Source of the DNA: Paenilisteria rustica
GTDB taxonomy: Bacteria > Bacillota > Bacilli > Lactobacillales > Listeriaceae
Direction of reading: 5' to 3'
DNA length: 64,000 nucleotides
NCBI RefSeq assembly: GCF_013820765.1
Contig: NZ_JABJVM010000001.1
Location: forward strand, 248,001-312,000
In this document: positions 1 through 9,574 of the stretch, in pieces
How positions within the stretch are numbered: the stretch's first letter is position 1
Layout: every line of letters begins with the position of its first letter
The notes under the pieces: generated by a model
Seen by the model: the letters and a program-made list of their open reading frames with translations, nothing else
What the model was told of the DNA's origin: nothing
Database searches by the model: none
Position numbers and translations under genes: made by a program

Positions 1-1756
1 GAAAATTTGGGGTACGATTATTCTTTTACTAACGGGAGTTCTAGTTGCAACCGGATTCTTTATTGCGATCATTTACGAAGACAAAAATACAGAGCAAATC
101 ACTGGTGGAATCGAAACAACGACCGAAAATGTCGGGAATTTAATCGAAGGGGGAATCAGCTTCGATTCGCTGGAGTCTGCCTTTCATTTATTGGATAAAT
201 CTGTAGGCGTTATCGTAGAGCAGGATGGGAAAGTGGCTGCTTCCAAACAAACATCGATGCATTTAGAGAGTGAAGCATATAATCATTTGTTTGAAGATGA
301 GAAAATGAATGAGCACTTATCTGAGGGTAAATTTATCCTCGAAAAATATAATTTCTATGGTGAGAGTAATGGGGAAACGGTACATATGGGCGCCCAGCGT
401 TTTAAGACATTGGATGGAAATATTAGTACGGTCTATGTCTACAGGTCTTATGAAGATATTTTGAAATTAACGGGACAAGTGACGAAAACATTGCTTATAT
501 CTGGTATTATGGCGGTTTTAGTTACCTCGGTATTGTCGTTTATTTTATCGTCACGCATGGCGTATCCACTCAGGGAAATGAAGAAGATCGCGATTGCTGT
601 TTCGAAGGGGAATTTTGACAACAGGGTGCCAACCTATACGCATGATGAAATTGGGGATTTAGGGATTGCGTTTAACAAAATGGCGCAACAACTGAAATAT
701 AATATTAGCGCGTTAAGGCAAGAGAAGGAACAGCTATCTAATATTTTAGTTGGGATGGCGGATGGGGTTATTAAGTTTAATATTGATAAGACGATTATTT
801 TGAGTAACCCGCCGGCAGAGCAGTTTTTACACGATTGGTTCTTCTCGACGGAAAATGAGGATAAAGTGCTTATACCGCCTAATTTAGACTTGATGCTGAC
901 GAATATTTTGGAAACGCGTGAGGAGCAGGTTGGTGAGATTGTATTTGGTGACCAAACCTATGTCGCCATTTTGACATTGCTTTATAATGGGGATGATATT
1001 CGGAGTATCGTGACGGTAATCCGGGATATGACGGAGGAGAAGCGCCTAGAGAAGATGAAAACGGATTTTGTGAACAATGTGTCGCATGAGTTGCGTACGC
1101 CGATTTCGATGCTTCAAGGGTACAGTGAGGCGATTATTGATGGTGTGGCCCAGACGGATGAAGAGGTGCGCGAATTTGCACAGATTATTTATGATGAGTC
1201 GCTGCGAATTGGCCGCCTTGTTAATGATATGCTAGATTTAGCTCGGATGGAAGCAGGTTTTGAGCAGTTGGATAAACAACGCTTGCCGGTCGAGCCATTC
1301 CTAGATAAGGTTGTTTCTAATTTTGAAGTATTGGCGAAGGAAAACAATGTGAAATTACAAATGGTAGTAGATGATCATGATTTAGAGTATACGTTTGACC
1401 CAGATCGAATGGAGCAGGTGTTGGTGAATTTAATCATGAATGCCATTCGCCACACAGGTCGAGAGGATTACGAAGGTGTTGTGGAAGTGCATGAAACGGC
1501 AGATTTTCATGCGGATGAGCTTGTGATCAAGATTATCGATAACGGAAGCGGCATTCCTGAGGCGGATATTCCATTCTTGTTTGAGCGGTTTTATAAAGCG
1601 GACAAGGCGCGTACTCGTGGGAAAACGGGGACGGGAATAGGCTTATCAATTGTAAAAAATATCGTCGAAGCGCACAATGGTAAAATAACAGTAGAAAGTC
1701 ATCTTGGCATTGGTTCCACATTTATTGTCACGTTGCCGCTTTCTACGGATATATAA
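1..1756 (+). CDS. resE: Sensor histidine kinase ResE, 5' end missing
   Basis: Membrane histidine kinase of the ResDE pair, which in Bacillus/Listeria tunes respiration genes. The reading frame is open from base 2 and gives 584 visible residues, so only a few N-terminal residues lie outside the window. Seen: first membrane helix at about residues 4-26, an extracytoplasmic sensor region, second helix about 163-185, HAMP, a PAS-like region about 255-345, HisKA with the phospho-acceptor in VSHELRTPISML (His about 362), an N-box (LIMNAIRHT, about 475) and G-boxes (DNGSGIPE, GTGIGLSIVK). The name rests on architecture, length close to family size and the downstream ribU/fer/ypbB/recQ synteny. The internal ATG at 191 is not the start because homologous coding continues upstream of it. 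Confidence 0.88.
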   Translation, partial: KIWGTIILLLTGVLVATGFFIAIIYEDKNTEQITGGIETTTENVGNLIEGGISFDSLESAFHLLDKSVGVIVEQDGKVAASKQTSMHLESEAYNHLFEDEKMNEHLSEGKFILEKYNFYGESNGETVHMGAQRFKTLDGNISTVYVYRSYEDILKLTGQVTKTLLISGIMAVLVTSVLSFILSSRMAYPLREMKKIAIAVSKGNFDNRVPTYTHDEIGDLGIAFNKMAQQLKYNISALRQEKEQLSNILVGMADGVIKFNIDKTIILSNPPAEQFLHDWFFSTENEDKVLIPPNLDLMLTNILETREEQVGEIVFGDQTYVAILTLLYNGDDIRSIVTVIRDMTEEKRLEKMKTDFVNNVSHELRTPISMLQGYSEAIIDGVAQTDEEVREFAQIIYDESLRIGRLVNDMLDLARMEAGFEQLDKQRLPVEPFLDKVVSNFEVLAKENNVKLQMVVDDHDLEYTFDPDRMEQVLVNLIMNAIRHTGREDYEGVVEVHETADFHADELVIKIIDNGSGIPEADIPFLFERFYKADKARTRGKTGTGIGLSIVKNIVEAHNGKITVESHLGIGSTFIVTLPLSTDI

Positions 1757-1765
1757 AGGAGTTTG

Positions 1766-2293
1766 ATGAAATTGACAGAACGCATGCAAAAATTTTGTAA
1801 AGATTCATTGGTAATTAAGACAAGTCGGGTGTTTCCATCTGATACAAATAATCATAATACGCTATTTGGTGGGCGTTTGATGACGTATATTGATGATACA
1901 GCCTCTATCAGCGCTTCTCGTCATTGCCGGACGGGTATTGTGACGGCTTCCACGGATTCGGTCGATTTCTTGCAACCCATTAAAAATGATCATTCGGTAT
2001 GCTTGGAGTCTTATGTGGCTTCAACGGGTCGTTCATCGATGGAAATTTTCGTGAAAGTAATTGCGGAAAACCTGAAAAATGGCGATCGTTATTTGGCGGC
2101 TACTTCTTTCCTGACGTTTGTCGCGATTGATGATAATGGCAAAACAGTAGAAGTCCCAACGGTTGTCGCGCAGTCAGATGAGGAAAAAATGATCAGCCGT
2201 GATGCACAAGAACGTAGTTTGGCAAGAAAGAAACGCTTGACACAAAGTCGGGAACTTGCGGCTGCTCTTTCGACGGAGATTCCATGGGGGTAA
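1766..2293 (+). CDS. Acyl-CoA thioesterase, hotdog fold (BFIT/BACH type)
   Basis: 175-residue cytoplasmic hotdog thioesterase, expected to hydrolyse acyl-CoA to free acid and CoA. The family signature is visible near the N-terminus: NHNTLFGGRLMTYIDD, followed by VTASTDSVDFLQPI, as in the YkhA/BACH-like enzymes. It starts 9 bases after the resE stop. The ATG at 1766 is preceded by AAAGGAG at a short 4-base spacing; a TTG immediately upstream (1763) is possible but too close to the ribosome binding site. Probably co-transcribed with resE. Physiological substrate cannot be told from sequence. Confidence 0.85.
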   Translation: MKLTERMQKFCKDSLVIKTSRVFPSDTNNHNTLFGGRLMTYIDDTASISASRHCRTGIVTASTDSVDFLQPIKNDHSVCLESYVASTGRSSMEIFVKVIAENLKNGDRYLAATSFLTFVAIDDNGKTVEVPTVVAQSDEEKMISRDAQERSLARKKRLTQSRELAAALSTEIPWG

Positions 2294-2303
2294 GCAAGCG
2301 GTT

Positions 2304-2332
2304 TTGCATGAAGGCTTTGCTTATGGTACAAT
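2304..2332 (+). promoter_or_regulatory. Promoter for the FMN riboswitch-ribU transcript
   Basis: TTGCAT, a 17-base spacer and TACAAT, with an extended -10 TGG directly before it. It lies about 25 bases upstream of the riboswitch aptamer, the right position for a leader transcript. Seen in sequence; activity is inferred. Confidence 0.7.
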
Positions 2333-2358
2333 AACGTACGTAATACAATAAAATATAG

Positions 2359-2478
2359 TTCATCTTCGGGGCAGGGTGTAATTCCCGACCGGTGGTTAAA
2401 GTCCACGAACTGTTTCTTTTTGAGATGGTTGATTTGGTGTAATTCCAAAACCGACAGTATAGTCTGGATGGGAGGAGA
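2359..2478 (+). ncRNA. FMN riboswitch (RFN element)
   Basis: The conserved blocks of the RFN aptamer are present in order: CTTCGGGGCAGGGTG, AATTCCCGACCGG.GGT, AAGTCCACGA, GGTGTAATTCCAAAACCGAC and AGTATAGTCTGGATGGGAG. It senses flavin mononucleotide. Here it precedes the riboflavin uptake gene ribU, with a terminator about 150 bases further on, so it most likely works by FMN-induced transcription termination. The aptamer is near consensus and there is no reasonable alternative identity. Confidence 0.97.
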
Positions 2479-2628
2479 TGTTGGTTCGCTTACTTTTGGC
2501 GCACTTACTTGAAAAATTGGCTAGTTATGGTCTATTTGGATTGGACGTTTTTAAGCTACGGTGTTTTTTGGTGTGGTTTTCTAGAGTCTTATTTGAATAT
2601 ACTATGCTTGTTTGGATTTTCACATACC

Positions 2629-2660
2629 ATCCCTCGAATATTTTTTTGGGGGATTTTTTT
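2629..2660 (+). terminator. Riboswitch-controlled intrinsic terminator
   Basis: ATCCCTC pairs with GGGGGAT (seven pairs including one G-U) around a 12-base loop, followed by six T. It sits between the RFN aptamer and ribU and is the likely expression platform. The competing antiterminator pairing was not worked out. Confidence 0.75.
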
Positions 2661-2732
2661 CGTGTTTGTGTGCGTAGGAATAAAGGGAAACCGCAGATTC
2701 TTAGGATGAACATCTAAGGAGAAGTGATTTTG

Positions 2733-3341
2733 ATGAAGAAGTATTCTTTAAAGGCGTTTGTAAGTATTGCAGTATTGGGAGCGGTGGCGTTTGTCATCAT
2801 GTTAATCCAGTTTCCGTTATTGCCGAGTGCACCATTTTTAAAATTGGATTTCAGTGATATTCCTGCTATTATTGGCGGCTTATTATTCGGACCGCTCGCG
2901 ATTGTATTGATTGAGTTTGTGAAGAATGTGTTGGAGTATTTAGTAACAGGGAGTTTTGTTGGGGTTCCAATTGGGGAACTAGCGAATTTCTTATCTGGTA
3001 TTTGTTTCGTGTTACCAATTTACTATGTTTTCCGCTATACACGCTCGACAAAAGCAATGATTTTAGGTGCTGGGGTTGGAACGGTGACGATGACGGTGAT
3101 GATGTCGTTGTTTAACTATTTTATCCTATTGCCGTTTTATATCACGGTTGGTGGTTTGCCAGCTGGAACGAATATTGCAGCGCTTGTCACGACAGCGATT
3201 GTACCGTTCAATTTATTAAAAGGTATCGTTGTGGGAGCTGTATTTATTCTAGTATACGGTAGAATGAGATCGTGGATTTTGAAAAATACGATTGTTAAAT
3301 TAAAAGTGAAGAAAGATAAAAAGAATCAAGGCATTGTATAA
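2733..3341 (+). CDS. ribU: Riboflavin ECF transporter substrate-binding subunit RibU
   Basis: 202-residue integral membrane S component that binds riboflavin and works with the shared EcfT-EcfA-EcfA' energising module, which is encoded elsewhere. The protein is hydrophobic with about six membrane helices. The N-terminal ..[31 protein letters not shown].. stretch is typical of RibU. The upstream FMN riboswitch independently supports a flavin role. The ATG at 2733 is preceded by AAGGAG at 11 bases; in-frame GTG 2724 and TTG 2730 are alternative starts. The next gene is convergent. Confidence 0.93.
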   Translation: MKKYSLKAFVSIAVLGAVAFVIMLIQFPLLPSAPFLKLDFSDIPAIIGGLLFGPLAIVLIEFVKNVLEYLVTGSFVGVPIGELANFLSGICFVLPIYYVFRYTRSTKAMILGAGVGTVTMTVMMSLFNYFILLPFYITVGGLPAGTNIAALVTTAIVPFNLLKGIVVGAVFILVYGRMRSWILKNTIVKLKVKKDKKNQGIV

Positions 3342-3356
3342 TGCTTTTCGATATAA

Positions 3357-3686
<330 letters not shown>

Positions 3687-3783
3687 TTAAATAAGGGGTA
3701 AAAAAGTTTTTTGGGAAATAGGGATGTCGAACAAATGTTTTCGTGTTAGAATAGATGAAAAGAACGGGAAGGAGCTGGTTGGA

Positions 3784-4794
3784 TTGGATGAATTAGATCA
3801 TTATTTGTTGGCGATTATTGCTTCTTTTCCATTGAAACGAAAACCAGCTTTTTTATTCGCGGTTGCGACGGGAAAACGTACGGGACAGGCTGTGCAGGAT
3901 TCGCATTTGTTTGAAGCGACCCCTTTATTTGCTTGTGTGCCAACGCTCCGGCAGTTGAATTTTGACGCAAGGTTAAAGCGGATGGAGGAGAACGGTTTGC
4001 TAGGAATTACGGAAGATGGTGTGGCGTTATTGACAGAAATCGAGCACCCCTTTAAGACGCGCTTTCCGTACATAGACGGGTTTTTATATCAGAATCGGAC
4101 GAACGCTTTTTTTGAAAGGTTATTATTGGCGATTCAGGTTTTTAGTAATTTTAAGCATGGACAGAAGCATTATTTACCTATTGTTCGGGATGAGCAGGCG
4201 CAAATTGTAGTGAAATGGTGGTTGGCGGAACATTTGGCGGGAGAGACAAAAGATGCGGTGCGCGGGCGTTTTTATGTAGAGCTGGAACAGTGGTTGCAAC
4301 AGGTGGATGGAGCGCTTTATGTACCGCGTTTTTCTGGTGGTGATTATATCGGTAAGACGGCACTTCAAGTGGCCGCGGAATTAGAATTGTCGCCTTGGAA
4401 ATATTATTTTGAGTGGCTGAACGGCTTGCATCAGTTGTTTGCTCGTATGATGGATGATTTTCCGCTTTTATATGGTCTAATGCCAGATGCCACGCAAGGG
4501 TTGACGAGTTCGGCCCGAAAAACGTGGCAGCTTGCGGAACAGGGCGTGTTGTTTGAGAACATGGCGGCAATCAGGCGTTTGAAGGAAAGTACGATTCAAG
4601 ATCATATTGTCGAAATTGCGGCGACGATTCCGGGATTTAATGTGATTTCTTGGGTGGATAGTGAGATGATTGCGGCAATCTCGCAACGGCAATGGCGATC
4701 GTTAAAGGATATCAAACAGGCTTTTCCGGCATTAGATTATTTCCAAATTAGGCTAGCATTGATTGCTAGAAGGAGTGGCGTCATATGCAGTTAG
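3784..4794 (+). CDS. ypbB: YpbB-like helix-turn-helix protein, partner of RecQ
   Basis: 336-residue soluble protein of the YpbB family, always encoded next to a recQ-like helicase in Bacilli; its own function is not established. The C-terminal region carries the short helicase-associated HTH seen in this family ([25 protein letters not shown]). It overlaps recQ by 10 bases, implying translational coupling. The start is uncertain. TTG 3784 has GAAGGAG 9 bases upstream, and the protein then matches the N-terminal length I recall for Bacillus YpbB. ATG 3724 adds 20 residues but lacks a good ribosome binding site. Confidence 0.8.
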   Translation: MDELDHYLLAIIASFPLKRKPAFLFAVATGKRTGQAVQDSHLFEATPLFACVPTLRQLNFDARLKRMEENGLLGITEDGVALLTEIEHPFKTRFPYIDGFLYQNRTNAFFERLLLAIQVFSNFKHGQKHYLPIVRDEQAQIVVKWWLAEHLAGETKDAVRGRFYVELEQWLQQVDGALYVPRFSGGDYIGKTALQVAAELELSPWKYYFEWLNGLHQLFARMMDDFPLLYGLMPDATQGLTSSARKTWQLAEQGVLFENMAAIRRLKESTIQDHIVEIAATIPGFNVISWVDSEMIAAISQRQWRSLKDIKQAFPALDYFQIRLALIARRSGVICS

Positions 4795-6185
4795 AGCAAG
4801 AATTAGAGCGCTTTTTAGGGTTTCGTGATTTTAGAGTTGGTCAGCGGGAAGTCGTGACGCATGTACTGGATGGGAAAGATTGTTTTGCGATGCTTCCAAC
4901 AGGGACTGGGAAAACGGTGTGTTACCAATTGTCGGGATATTTGCTAGATGGTACGGTGCTTATCGTGTCGCCGCTTTTATCATTGATGCAAGATCAGGTA
5001 GAACGGATGCGGGCTAACGGAGAAAAACGAGTCGTTGCGCTAAATAGCTTTTTGAGTTTGCAAGAGAAACAGCGCGCGCTTGAGGATTTATCGGCCTATA
5101 AATTTATTTTTGTTTCTCCGGAAATGCTTGCTAATAGGCAGATTCGGATGGCAATTCAGCGTCTAACGATTGGACTTTTTGTTGTCGATGAGGCGCACTG
5201 TATTTCGCAGTGGGGTCATGATTTCAGGCCGGATTATTTGGAACTAGGCACGGTTAGGGAGGAACTTGGCTCCCCGGTGACGCTCGTTTTGACGGCAACA
5301 GCAACGAAAAAAGTGCGAGCAGATATTAAAAGACAGTTGCGTCTAACGGCGTGTGTAGATGTGATTCATTCGGTGGATCGACCGAATATCGCGCTGGATG
5401 TGCAAAAATTGGATTCGAGGCTTGAGAAACAGGCGCAGCTTTTGAAATGGACGGGTTTGCTAAAAGGACCTGGCATCATTTATTTTTCTAGTAAAAAATT
5501 GGCGGAGCGGTATGCGTATGGGATTGCGGAACAGCACGGGTTGCGTACGGCTTTTTATCATGGGGATATGAGTGGCGAGGACCGTGTGACGATTCAGCAA
5601 CAGTTTATTCAGAATCAGCTTCACCTTATTTGTGCGACCAGTGCGTTTGGAATGGGCATCGATAAAGGCGATATTCGCTATGTGATTCATTTTCATATGC
5701 CGGGAGATCTGGAAGCGTATTTGCAGGAAATTGGTCGTGCTGGGCGAGATGGCGCACGGAGTATTGCGATTTTACTCTACGCGGACGGGGATGAGGCGAT
5801 CCAGCTTCAATTACAGGATCGTGATTTGCCTGAGGAAGAGTTGGTGCATTTGAGCCCGGCTTTAACGGAGCAATTACCAGTAACAGAGCGACGTTTTTTG
5901 GAATTTTACCGGGAGCTTGGTTTGACACCGAACCAGATCAAAGAGAAAATCCAGTTTCGTAAGCGCTGGAAACGTGAAAATCTCTACACCTTTTTGAATT
6001 TTATAAAAGGGATTACGTGCAGGCGCCAGTTTGTTCGTCATTATTTTGAGGAAGAGGCAAAACAGGAGTCCGTTTCTAATTGTTGTGATATTTGTGGTGT
6101 GGATCATTCTGATTTCGAAGGGGAAAACGTGGTGATTGAGGAGCAACAAGATTGGCAGAAATATCTGGAGTACTTACTGAAATGA
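4785..6185 (+). CDS. recQ: RecQ-family ATP-dependent DNA helicase, short form (RecS-like)
   Basis: 466-residue 3'-5' superfamily 2 helicase for recombination and fork repair. Motif I is LPTGTGKT (about 37-44), motif II DEAH (135-138) followed by [11 protein letters not shown], motif [13 protein letters not shown] RecQ zinc-binding region closes the protein (C..., then CCDIC). It ends soon after the zinc domain and lacks an HRDC domain, like Bacillus RecS, whereas full-length RecQ is about 600 residues. ATG 4785 follows AAGGAG and lies inside the ypbB end. Confidence 0.92.
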   Translation: MQLEQELERFLGFRDFRVGQREVVTHVLDGKDCFAMLPTGTGKTVCYQLSGYLLDGTVLIVSPLLSLMQDQVERMRANGEKRVVALNSFLSLQEKQRALEDLSAYKFIFVSPEMLANRQIRMAIQRLTIGLFVVDEAHCISQWGHDFRPDYLELGTVREELGSPVTLVLTATATKKVRADIKRQLRLTACVDVIHSVDRPNIALDVQKLDSRLEKQAQLLKWTGLLKGPGIIYFSSKKLAERYAYGIAEQHGLRTAFYHGDMSGEDRVTIQQQFIQNQLHLICATSAFGMGIDKGDIRYVIHFHMPGDLEAYLQEIGRAGRDGARSIAILLYADGDEAIQLQLQDRDLPEEELVHLSPALTEQLPVTERRFLEFYRELGLTPNQIKEKIQFRKRWKRENLYTFLNFIKGITCRRQFVRHYFEEEAKQESVSNCCDICGVDHSDFEGENVVIEEQQDWQKYLEYLLK

Positions 6186-6194
6186 GGAGGACAT

Positions 6195-6788
6195 ATGGCG
6201 AATTCGGTTGAGATAATGAAAAATATGTCCAACAAAGAAATAACACGTGTTTTTTTATTGCAAAATGGGTTGTTAATTTTACTTGGAATTGGTATTATCT
6301 TTATCAGTACTGGTATTTTAAATTGGATGGGGCGATTGAGCTTCGATTGGTTTTTTGTTTTCCTAGGCATTGCTTTGGCATGTGTGCTTAGCGGTCTCAA
6401 TATTTGGTTGGATCGCTTGTTGCCAGAACGCTTAACAGATGATGGTGGGATGAATCGGCTTATTTTTAAGCACCGAAAACCGCTAGATATTTTTTTGCTT
6501 TGTTGTTTGATTGGTATCACGGAAGAATTTATTTTTCGTGGGATCATCCAAGTTTATTTCGGTTTTTGGGCAAGTGTTATTTTATTCGTGCTTGTGCATT
6601 TTCGATATTTAAATAAAGTATATCTGTTGTTCAATGTTATAATAACTAGTATAATTATTGCAGGACTATTTCAAATTAGTAATCAGAATTTAATTGCCGT
6701 AATAATGTTTCATATCGTGTTCAATTTTATTGGTGCGTTAGATATGAGAAATAGATATCAGAATGAAGGAGGGGTCGCGCGTGGTTAA
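6195..6788 (+). CDS. CPBP-family intramembrane metalloprotease (YpbD-like)
   Basis: 197-residue polytopic membrane protein of the CAAX protease/bacteriocin-processing (Abi) family. The diagnostic motifs are present: EEFIFRG (EExxxR motif, about residue 113), then an FxxxH-like LVHFRYL, and a final HIVFNF. Substrate unknown. It follows recQ by 9 bases with a GAGGAGG ribosome binding site, and its last 8 bases overlap the LysM gene, so it is one transcription unit with its neighbours, as in the Bacillus ypb cluster. Confidence 0.83.
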   Translation: MANSVEIMKNMSNKEITRVFLLQNGLLILLGIGIIFISTGILNWMGRLSFDWFFVFLGIALACVLSGLNIWLDRLLPERLTDDGGMNRLIFKHRKPLDIFLLCCLIGITEEFIFRGIIQVYFGFWASVILFVLVHFRYLNKVYLLFNVIITSIIIAGLFQISNQNLIAVIMFHIVFNFIGALDMRNRYQNEGGVARG

Positions 6789-7557
6789 GAAAGAAGACGA
6801 AAACACAGGTAGAGAAGACGATCAAGAGTTTAAACAATTAGGTGAAGAGTACGATGATGATTATATTGATTCGATCCCATCACGCTCCCAAAGCAGACGC
6901 GCTAATAAATCAAAGAAAGCTATTTTCCGCTATCCAATATTGAATTTATTAATTATTTTCTTTTTGCTTATTCCGATTGTGTGTTTAGGTGTGTATTTGT
7001 TCGTGCTTAATTTTGGCTCTAATAGTGAGGACAAAGTGACGACGGAAAATGCTCAAACGGAGACGACAAAGCCTAAAGAAGTGAATATCGCGAGCAATGA
7101 AGAAAAAATAAAAGAAGCAAAAGAAAAAGCCGCAGCAGATGCAAAAGCTAAAGAAGAAGCGGACAAAAAGGCAGCGTTAGAGAAACAACAAGCGGAAGAG
7201 GCAGCAGCGAAGGAAGAAGAGGCTCAAAAAGCAGCGGCTGAAAAAGCAGAGCAAGATCGTATTGCAGCCGCCAAAGCCGAAGAAACACGTAAGCAAGAAG
7301 AAGCCGCAGCTGCAAAACAAGCAGAGGAAGATCGGTTAGCTGCTGAGGCGAGACAAAAAGAAAAAGATGCCGCAGAAAAAGCAGCAAATGAGGCAGCATC
7401 ATCCCATACGGTTGCAGCTGGCGATACGCTATACAAAATTGCGCGCCAAGCATACGGTAATACAAACGTGGCCGCGAATGTCGCAAAAATTAAGCAAGCG
7501 AATGGCATAACGAATGATAATGTGCCAATTGGAACGGTGCTTAAGATTCCGCAATAA
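6781..7557 (+). CDS. Membrane-anchored LysM protein (YpbE-like)
   Basis: 258 residues: an acidic, charged cytoplasmic N-terminus (about 1-45), one membrane helix (about 53-76), a long Ala/Glu/Lys-rich coiled-coil linker (about 100-205) and a C-terminal LysM peptidoglycan-binding domain starting SHTVAAGDTLYKIARQAYG. It probably bridges membrane and cell wall; no catalytic domain is visible. GTG 6781 is preferred because AAGGAGG ends 8 bases upstream; an in-frame ATG at 6763 lies before that ribosome binding site. A terminator follows. Confidence 0.85.
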   Translation: MVKKEDENTGREDDQEFKQLGEEYDDDYIDSIPSRSQSRRANKSKKAIFRYPILNLLIIFFLLIPIVCLGVYLFVLNFGSNSEDKVTTENAQTETTKPKEVNIASNEEKIKEAKEKAAADAKAKEEADKKAALEKQQAEEAAAKEEEAQKAAAEKAEQDRIAAAKAEETRKQEEAAAAKQAEEDRLAAEARQKEKDAAEKAANEAASSHTVAAGDTLYKIARQAYGNTNVAANVAKIKQANGITNDNVPIGTVLKIPQ

Positions 7558-7575
7558 GCATATGAAAAAAATAAG

Positions 7576-7618
7576 AAAAATCGAGAATGACAATGAACCG
7601 TTTTTCTCGATTTTTTTC
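7576..7618 (+). terminator. Intrinsic terminator after the LysM gene
   Basis: AAAAATCGAGAA pairs with TTCTCGATTTTT around a 16-base loop, with the T run forming the tail. Confidence 0.85.
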
Positions 7619-7638
7619 TGGGAAGCAAGGTGTGTTTT

Positions 7639-8601
7639 TTGGCAAAAGTAGCTTTGATTACGACTGGTGGAACGATTGCGAGTACGAAGACGGAGTCGGG
7701 GCGATTGGCTTCGGGAGAACTTTCGGGGCAAGAGTTAGCAGCGCTTTGCGAGCTGCCCGCAGAAATTCAGATTGACATTTTTTCGACGTTTCAGTTACCA
7801 TCGATGCACATTACGTTTCAAGATTTATTGTCGCTAAAGGACTTGGTGATGCAAGTTTTTGAGGATGATACATACGATGGGATTGTCGTGACGCATGGAA
7901 CGGATTCGCTGGAGGAGACGGCTTATTTTCTTGATTTGGCGATTAGTGACGCTAGACCGGTTGTCGTGACGGGATCGCAAAGGGCACCAGGTGAGGCTGG
8001 AACAGATGCTTATATTAATATTCGGCATGCCATTTATACAGCGAGCGTGAAGGAATTACGCGATACAGGGACAGTGGTCGTTTTTAATGAACGTATTTTT
8101 GCGGCGCGCTATGTAAAAAAAGTACATGCATCTAATATTCAAGGATTTGGCGCGTTTGGATTTGGCTATTTAGGCATTATCGACAATGACCAAGTTTTTC
8201 TATACCAGAAGCCTGTGGAGCATGAGTCCTATCCTATTAAACGGGGGATGCCATCTGTTTACATCGTGAAATGTTACTTGGAAGCGGATGGTCTATTCAT
8301 CGACGCGGCACGTGAAGCTGGTGCGGATGGTATTGTATTGGAAGGTGTTGGACGTGGGCAAGTGGCGCCTAAAATGATGCCGGCGATTGAGCGCGCACTC
8401 TCAGCGGGAATTCCAATTGTTATATCGACAAGCGCTGAAGAAGGCAATGTTTATACTACCTACGATTACGAGGGTAGCACGTATGATCTCTATAAAAAAG
8501 GCGTCATTCTTGGAAAAGATTATGACAGTAAAAAGGCGCGCATGAAATTGGCGGTTTTAATTGCCGCGGAAGAAGAAATTTGCCAAACTAATTTCAGATA
8601 A
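7639..8601 (+). CDS. ansA: L-asparaginase
   Basis: 320-residue asparaginase converting asparagine to aspartate and ammonia. Both active-site threonine motifs are visible: TTGGTIAS near the N-terminus (catalytic Thr12) and [11 protein letters not shown] (Thr88-Asp89), plus [11 protein letters not shown]-like [17 protein letters not shown]. No signal peptide, so cytoplasmic (type I-like). The start is TTG 7639, with AAGGTG 6 bases upstream. GTG 7630 would add three residues and overlap that site. It lies directly before cmk and may be co-transcribed with it. Confidence 0.88.
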   Translation: MAKVALITTGGTIASTKTESGRLASGELSGQELAALCELPAEIQIDIFSTFQLPSMHITFQDLLSLKDLVMQVFEDDTYDGIVVTHGTDSLEETAYFLDLAISDARPVVVTGSQRAPGEAGTDAYINIRHAIYTASVKELRDTGTVVVFNERIFAARYVKKVHASNIQGFGAFGFGYLGIIDNDQVFLYQKPVEHESYPIKRGMPSVYIVKCYLEADGLFIDAAREAGADGIVLEGVGRGQVAPKMMPAIERALSAGIPIVISTSAEEGNVYTTYDYEGSTYDLYKKGVILGKDYDSKKARMKLAVLIAAEEEICQTNFR

Positions 8602-8623
8602 GACGAAGGAGTCGAACCATAAA

Positions 8624-9298
8624 ATGAGTAAAAAGATTTGTATCGCGATTGATGGACCTGCCGCCGCGGGAAAAAGTACGGTGGCAAAAATTGTCGCGAA
8701 GGAATTGCACTATATTTACATCGATACAGGGGCGATGTACCGCGCTGTTACCTATGCTGCGGTTTCGCAAAAGGTACCACTAAATGATGAAGCGGCGCTC
8801 GGCAAAATGCTGGAGGAAGCATCGATTCGCTTTGAACCAGGGGAAGTACAGCAAGTATTTATCGGGGCAGAAAATGTAACGGAGGTTATTCGTTCGTTGG
8901 AAGTAACTGCAAACGTATCCGAGGTTGCGGCTCATCCTGTTGTTCGAGAAGAGTTGCAGAAACGCCAACAAGTTTTTGCGACAGAAGGTGGTATTGTGAT
9001 GGACGGGCGTGACATTGGTACGGCGGTGTTACCACATGCGGAGTTGAAAATATTTTTACTAGCAAGCGTGGATGAACGTGCAGAACGTCGATACAAAGAG
9101 AATGTTTCTAAAGGATTCCCAAGCAATTTGGAGCAATTGAAAAAAGAGATAGAAGAACGCGATCATCTCGATTATACGAGGGAACATTCCCCATTACAGA
9201 AGGCGGACGATGCAATTGAACTTGATACAACATCGATGACGATTGCGGAAGTAGCGACTATGATTCACCAATTAGCGGAAGAAAAAATCGCCGAGTAA
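8624..9298 (+). CDS. cmk: Cytidylate kinase
   Basis: 224-residue (d)CMP kinase that transfers phosphate from ATP to CMP/dCMP. P-loop GPAAAGKST at residues 11-19, then [15 protein letters not shown] and [12 protein letters not shown], all diagnostic for Cmk. The ATG at 8624 is preceded by GAAGGAG. The frame stays open upstream through the end of ansA, but there is no support for that extension. Followed by the S1-like gene as in Bacillus. Confidence 0.95.
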   Translation: MSKKICIAIDGPAAAGKSTVAKIVAKELHYIYIDTGAMYRAVTYAAVSQKVPLNDEAALGKMLEEASIRFEPGEVQQVFIGAENVTEVIRSLEVTANVSEVAAHPVVREELQKRQQVFATEGGIVMDGRDIGTAVLPHAELKIFLLASVDERAERRYKENVSKGFPSNLEQLKKEIEERDHLDYTREHSPLQKADDAIELDTTSMTIAEVATMIHQLAEEKIAE

Positions 9299-9574
9299 GT
9301 CTATACCATTTTAATAGAAGTCTAGATTTACAATTTATTTTTATTTTAGTAAGAAAAATCACGTGAATTCGACCTAAAAAACTTGACAAATGAACGTATT
9401 TGTAGGAAGTTAGTAGAGAGAGAATTTATCTCGTTAATAGGATTTTTGAAAACCCATTTAGATTGAAGTCGTATTCATGCTTATTTCATCGCTTTTTTGC
9501 GCTTACTTATTCTTGGAACAGTCAATCTTGGGGAATCCTAGCTTACGATAAACGTTTTTAGAGGAGGGCTATGC
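9299..9574 (+). other. cmk-rpsA intergenic leader region
   Basis: 276 bases without a gene. A perfect -35 TTGACA (9383-9388) is followed by an interrupted palindrome ACAAAT-6-ATTTGT (9387-9404), but no convincing -10 sits at 16-18 bases. No U-tailed terminator for cmk is apparent. The region probably holds the rpsA promoter and a leader. Confidence 0.4.

Noticed and set aside
2089-2448. Minus-strand frame of 119 codons
   Set aside because: Lies opposite the thioesterase and the riboswitch; no ribosome binding site and no recognisable product.
2478-2717. Small reading frame after the FMN riboswitch with an apparent GGAGG start
   Set aside because: The apparent ribosome binding site is the conserved 3' end of the RFN aptamer, the frame spans the terminator hairpin, and the product has no family resemblance.
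7148-7628. Long minus-strand frames opposite the LysM gene
   Set aside because: Artefact of the low-complexity Ala/Glu/Lys codons on the coding strand.
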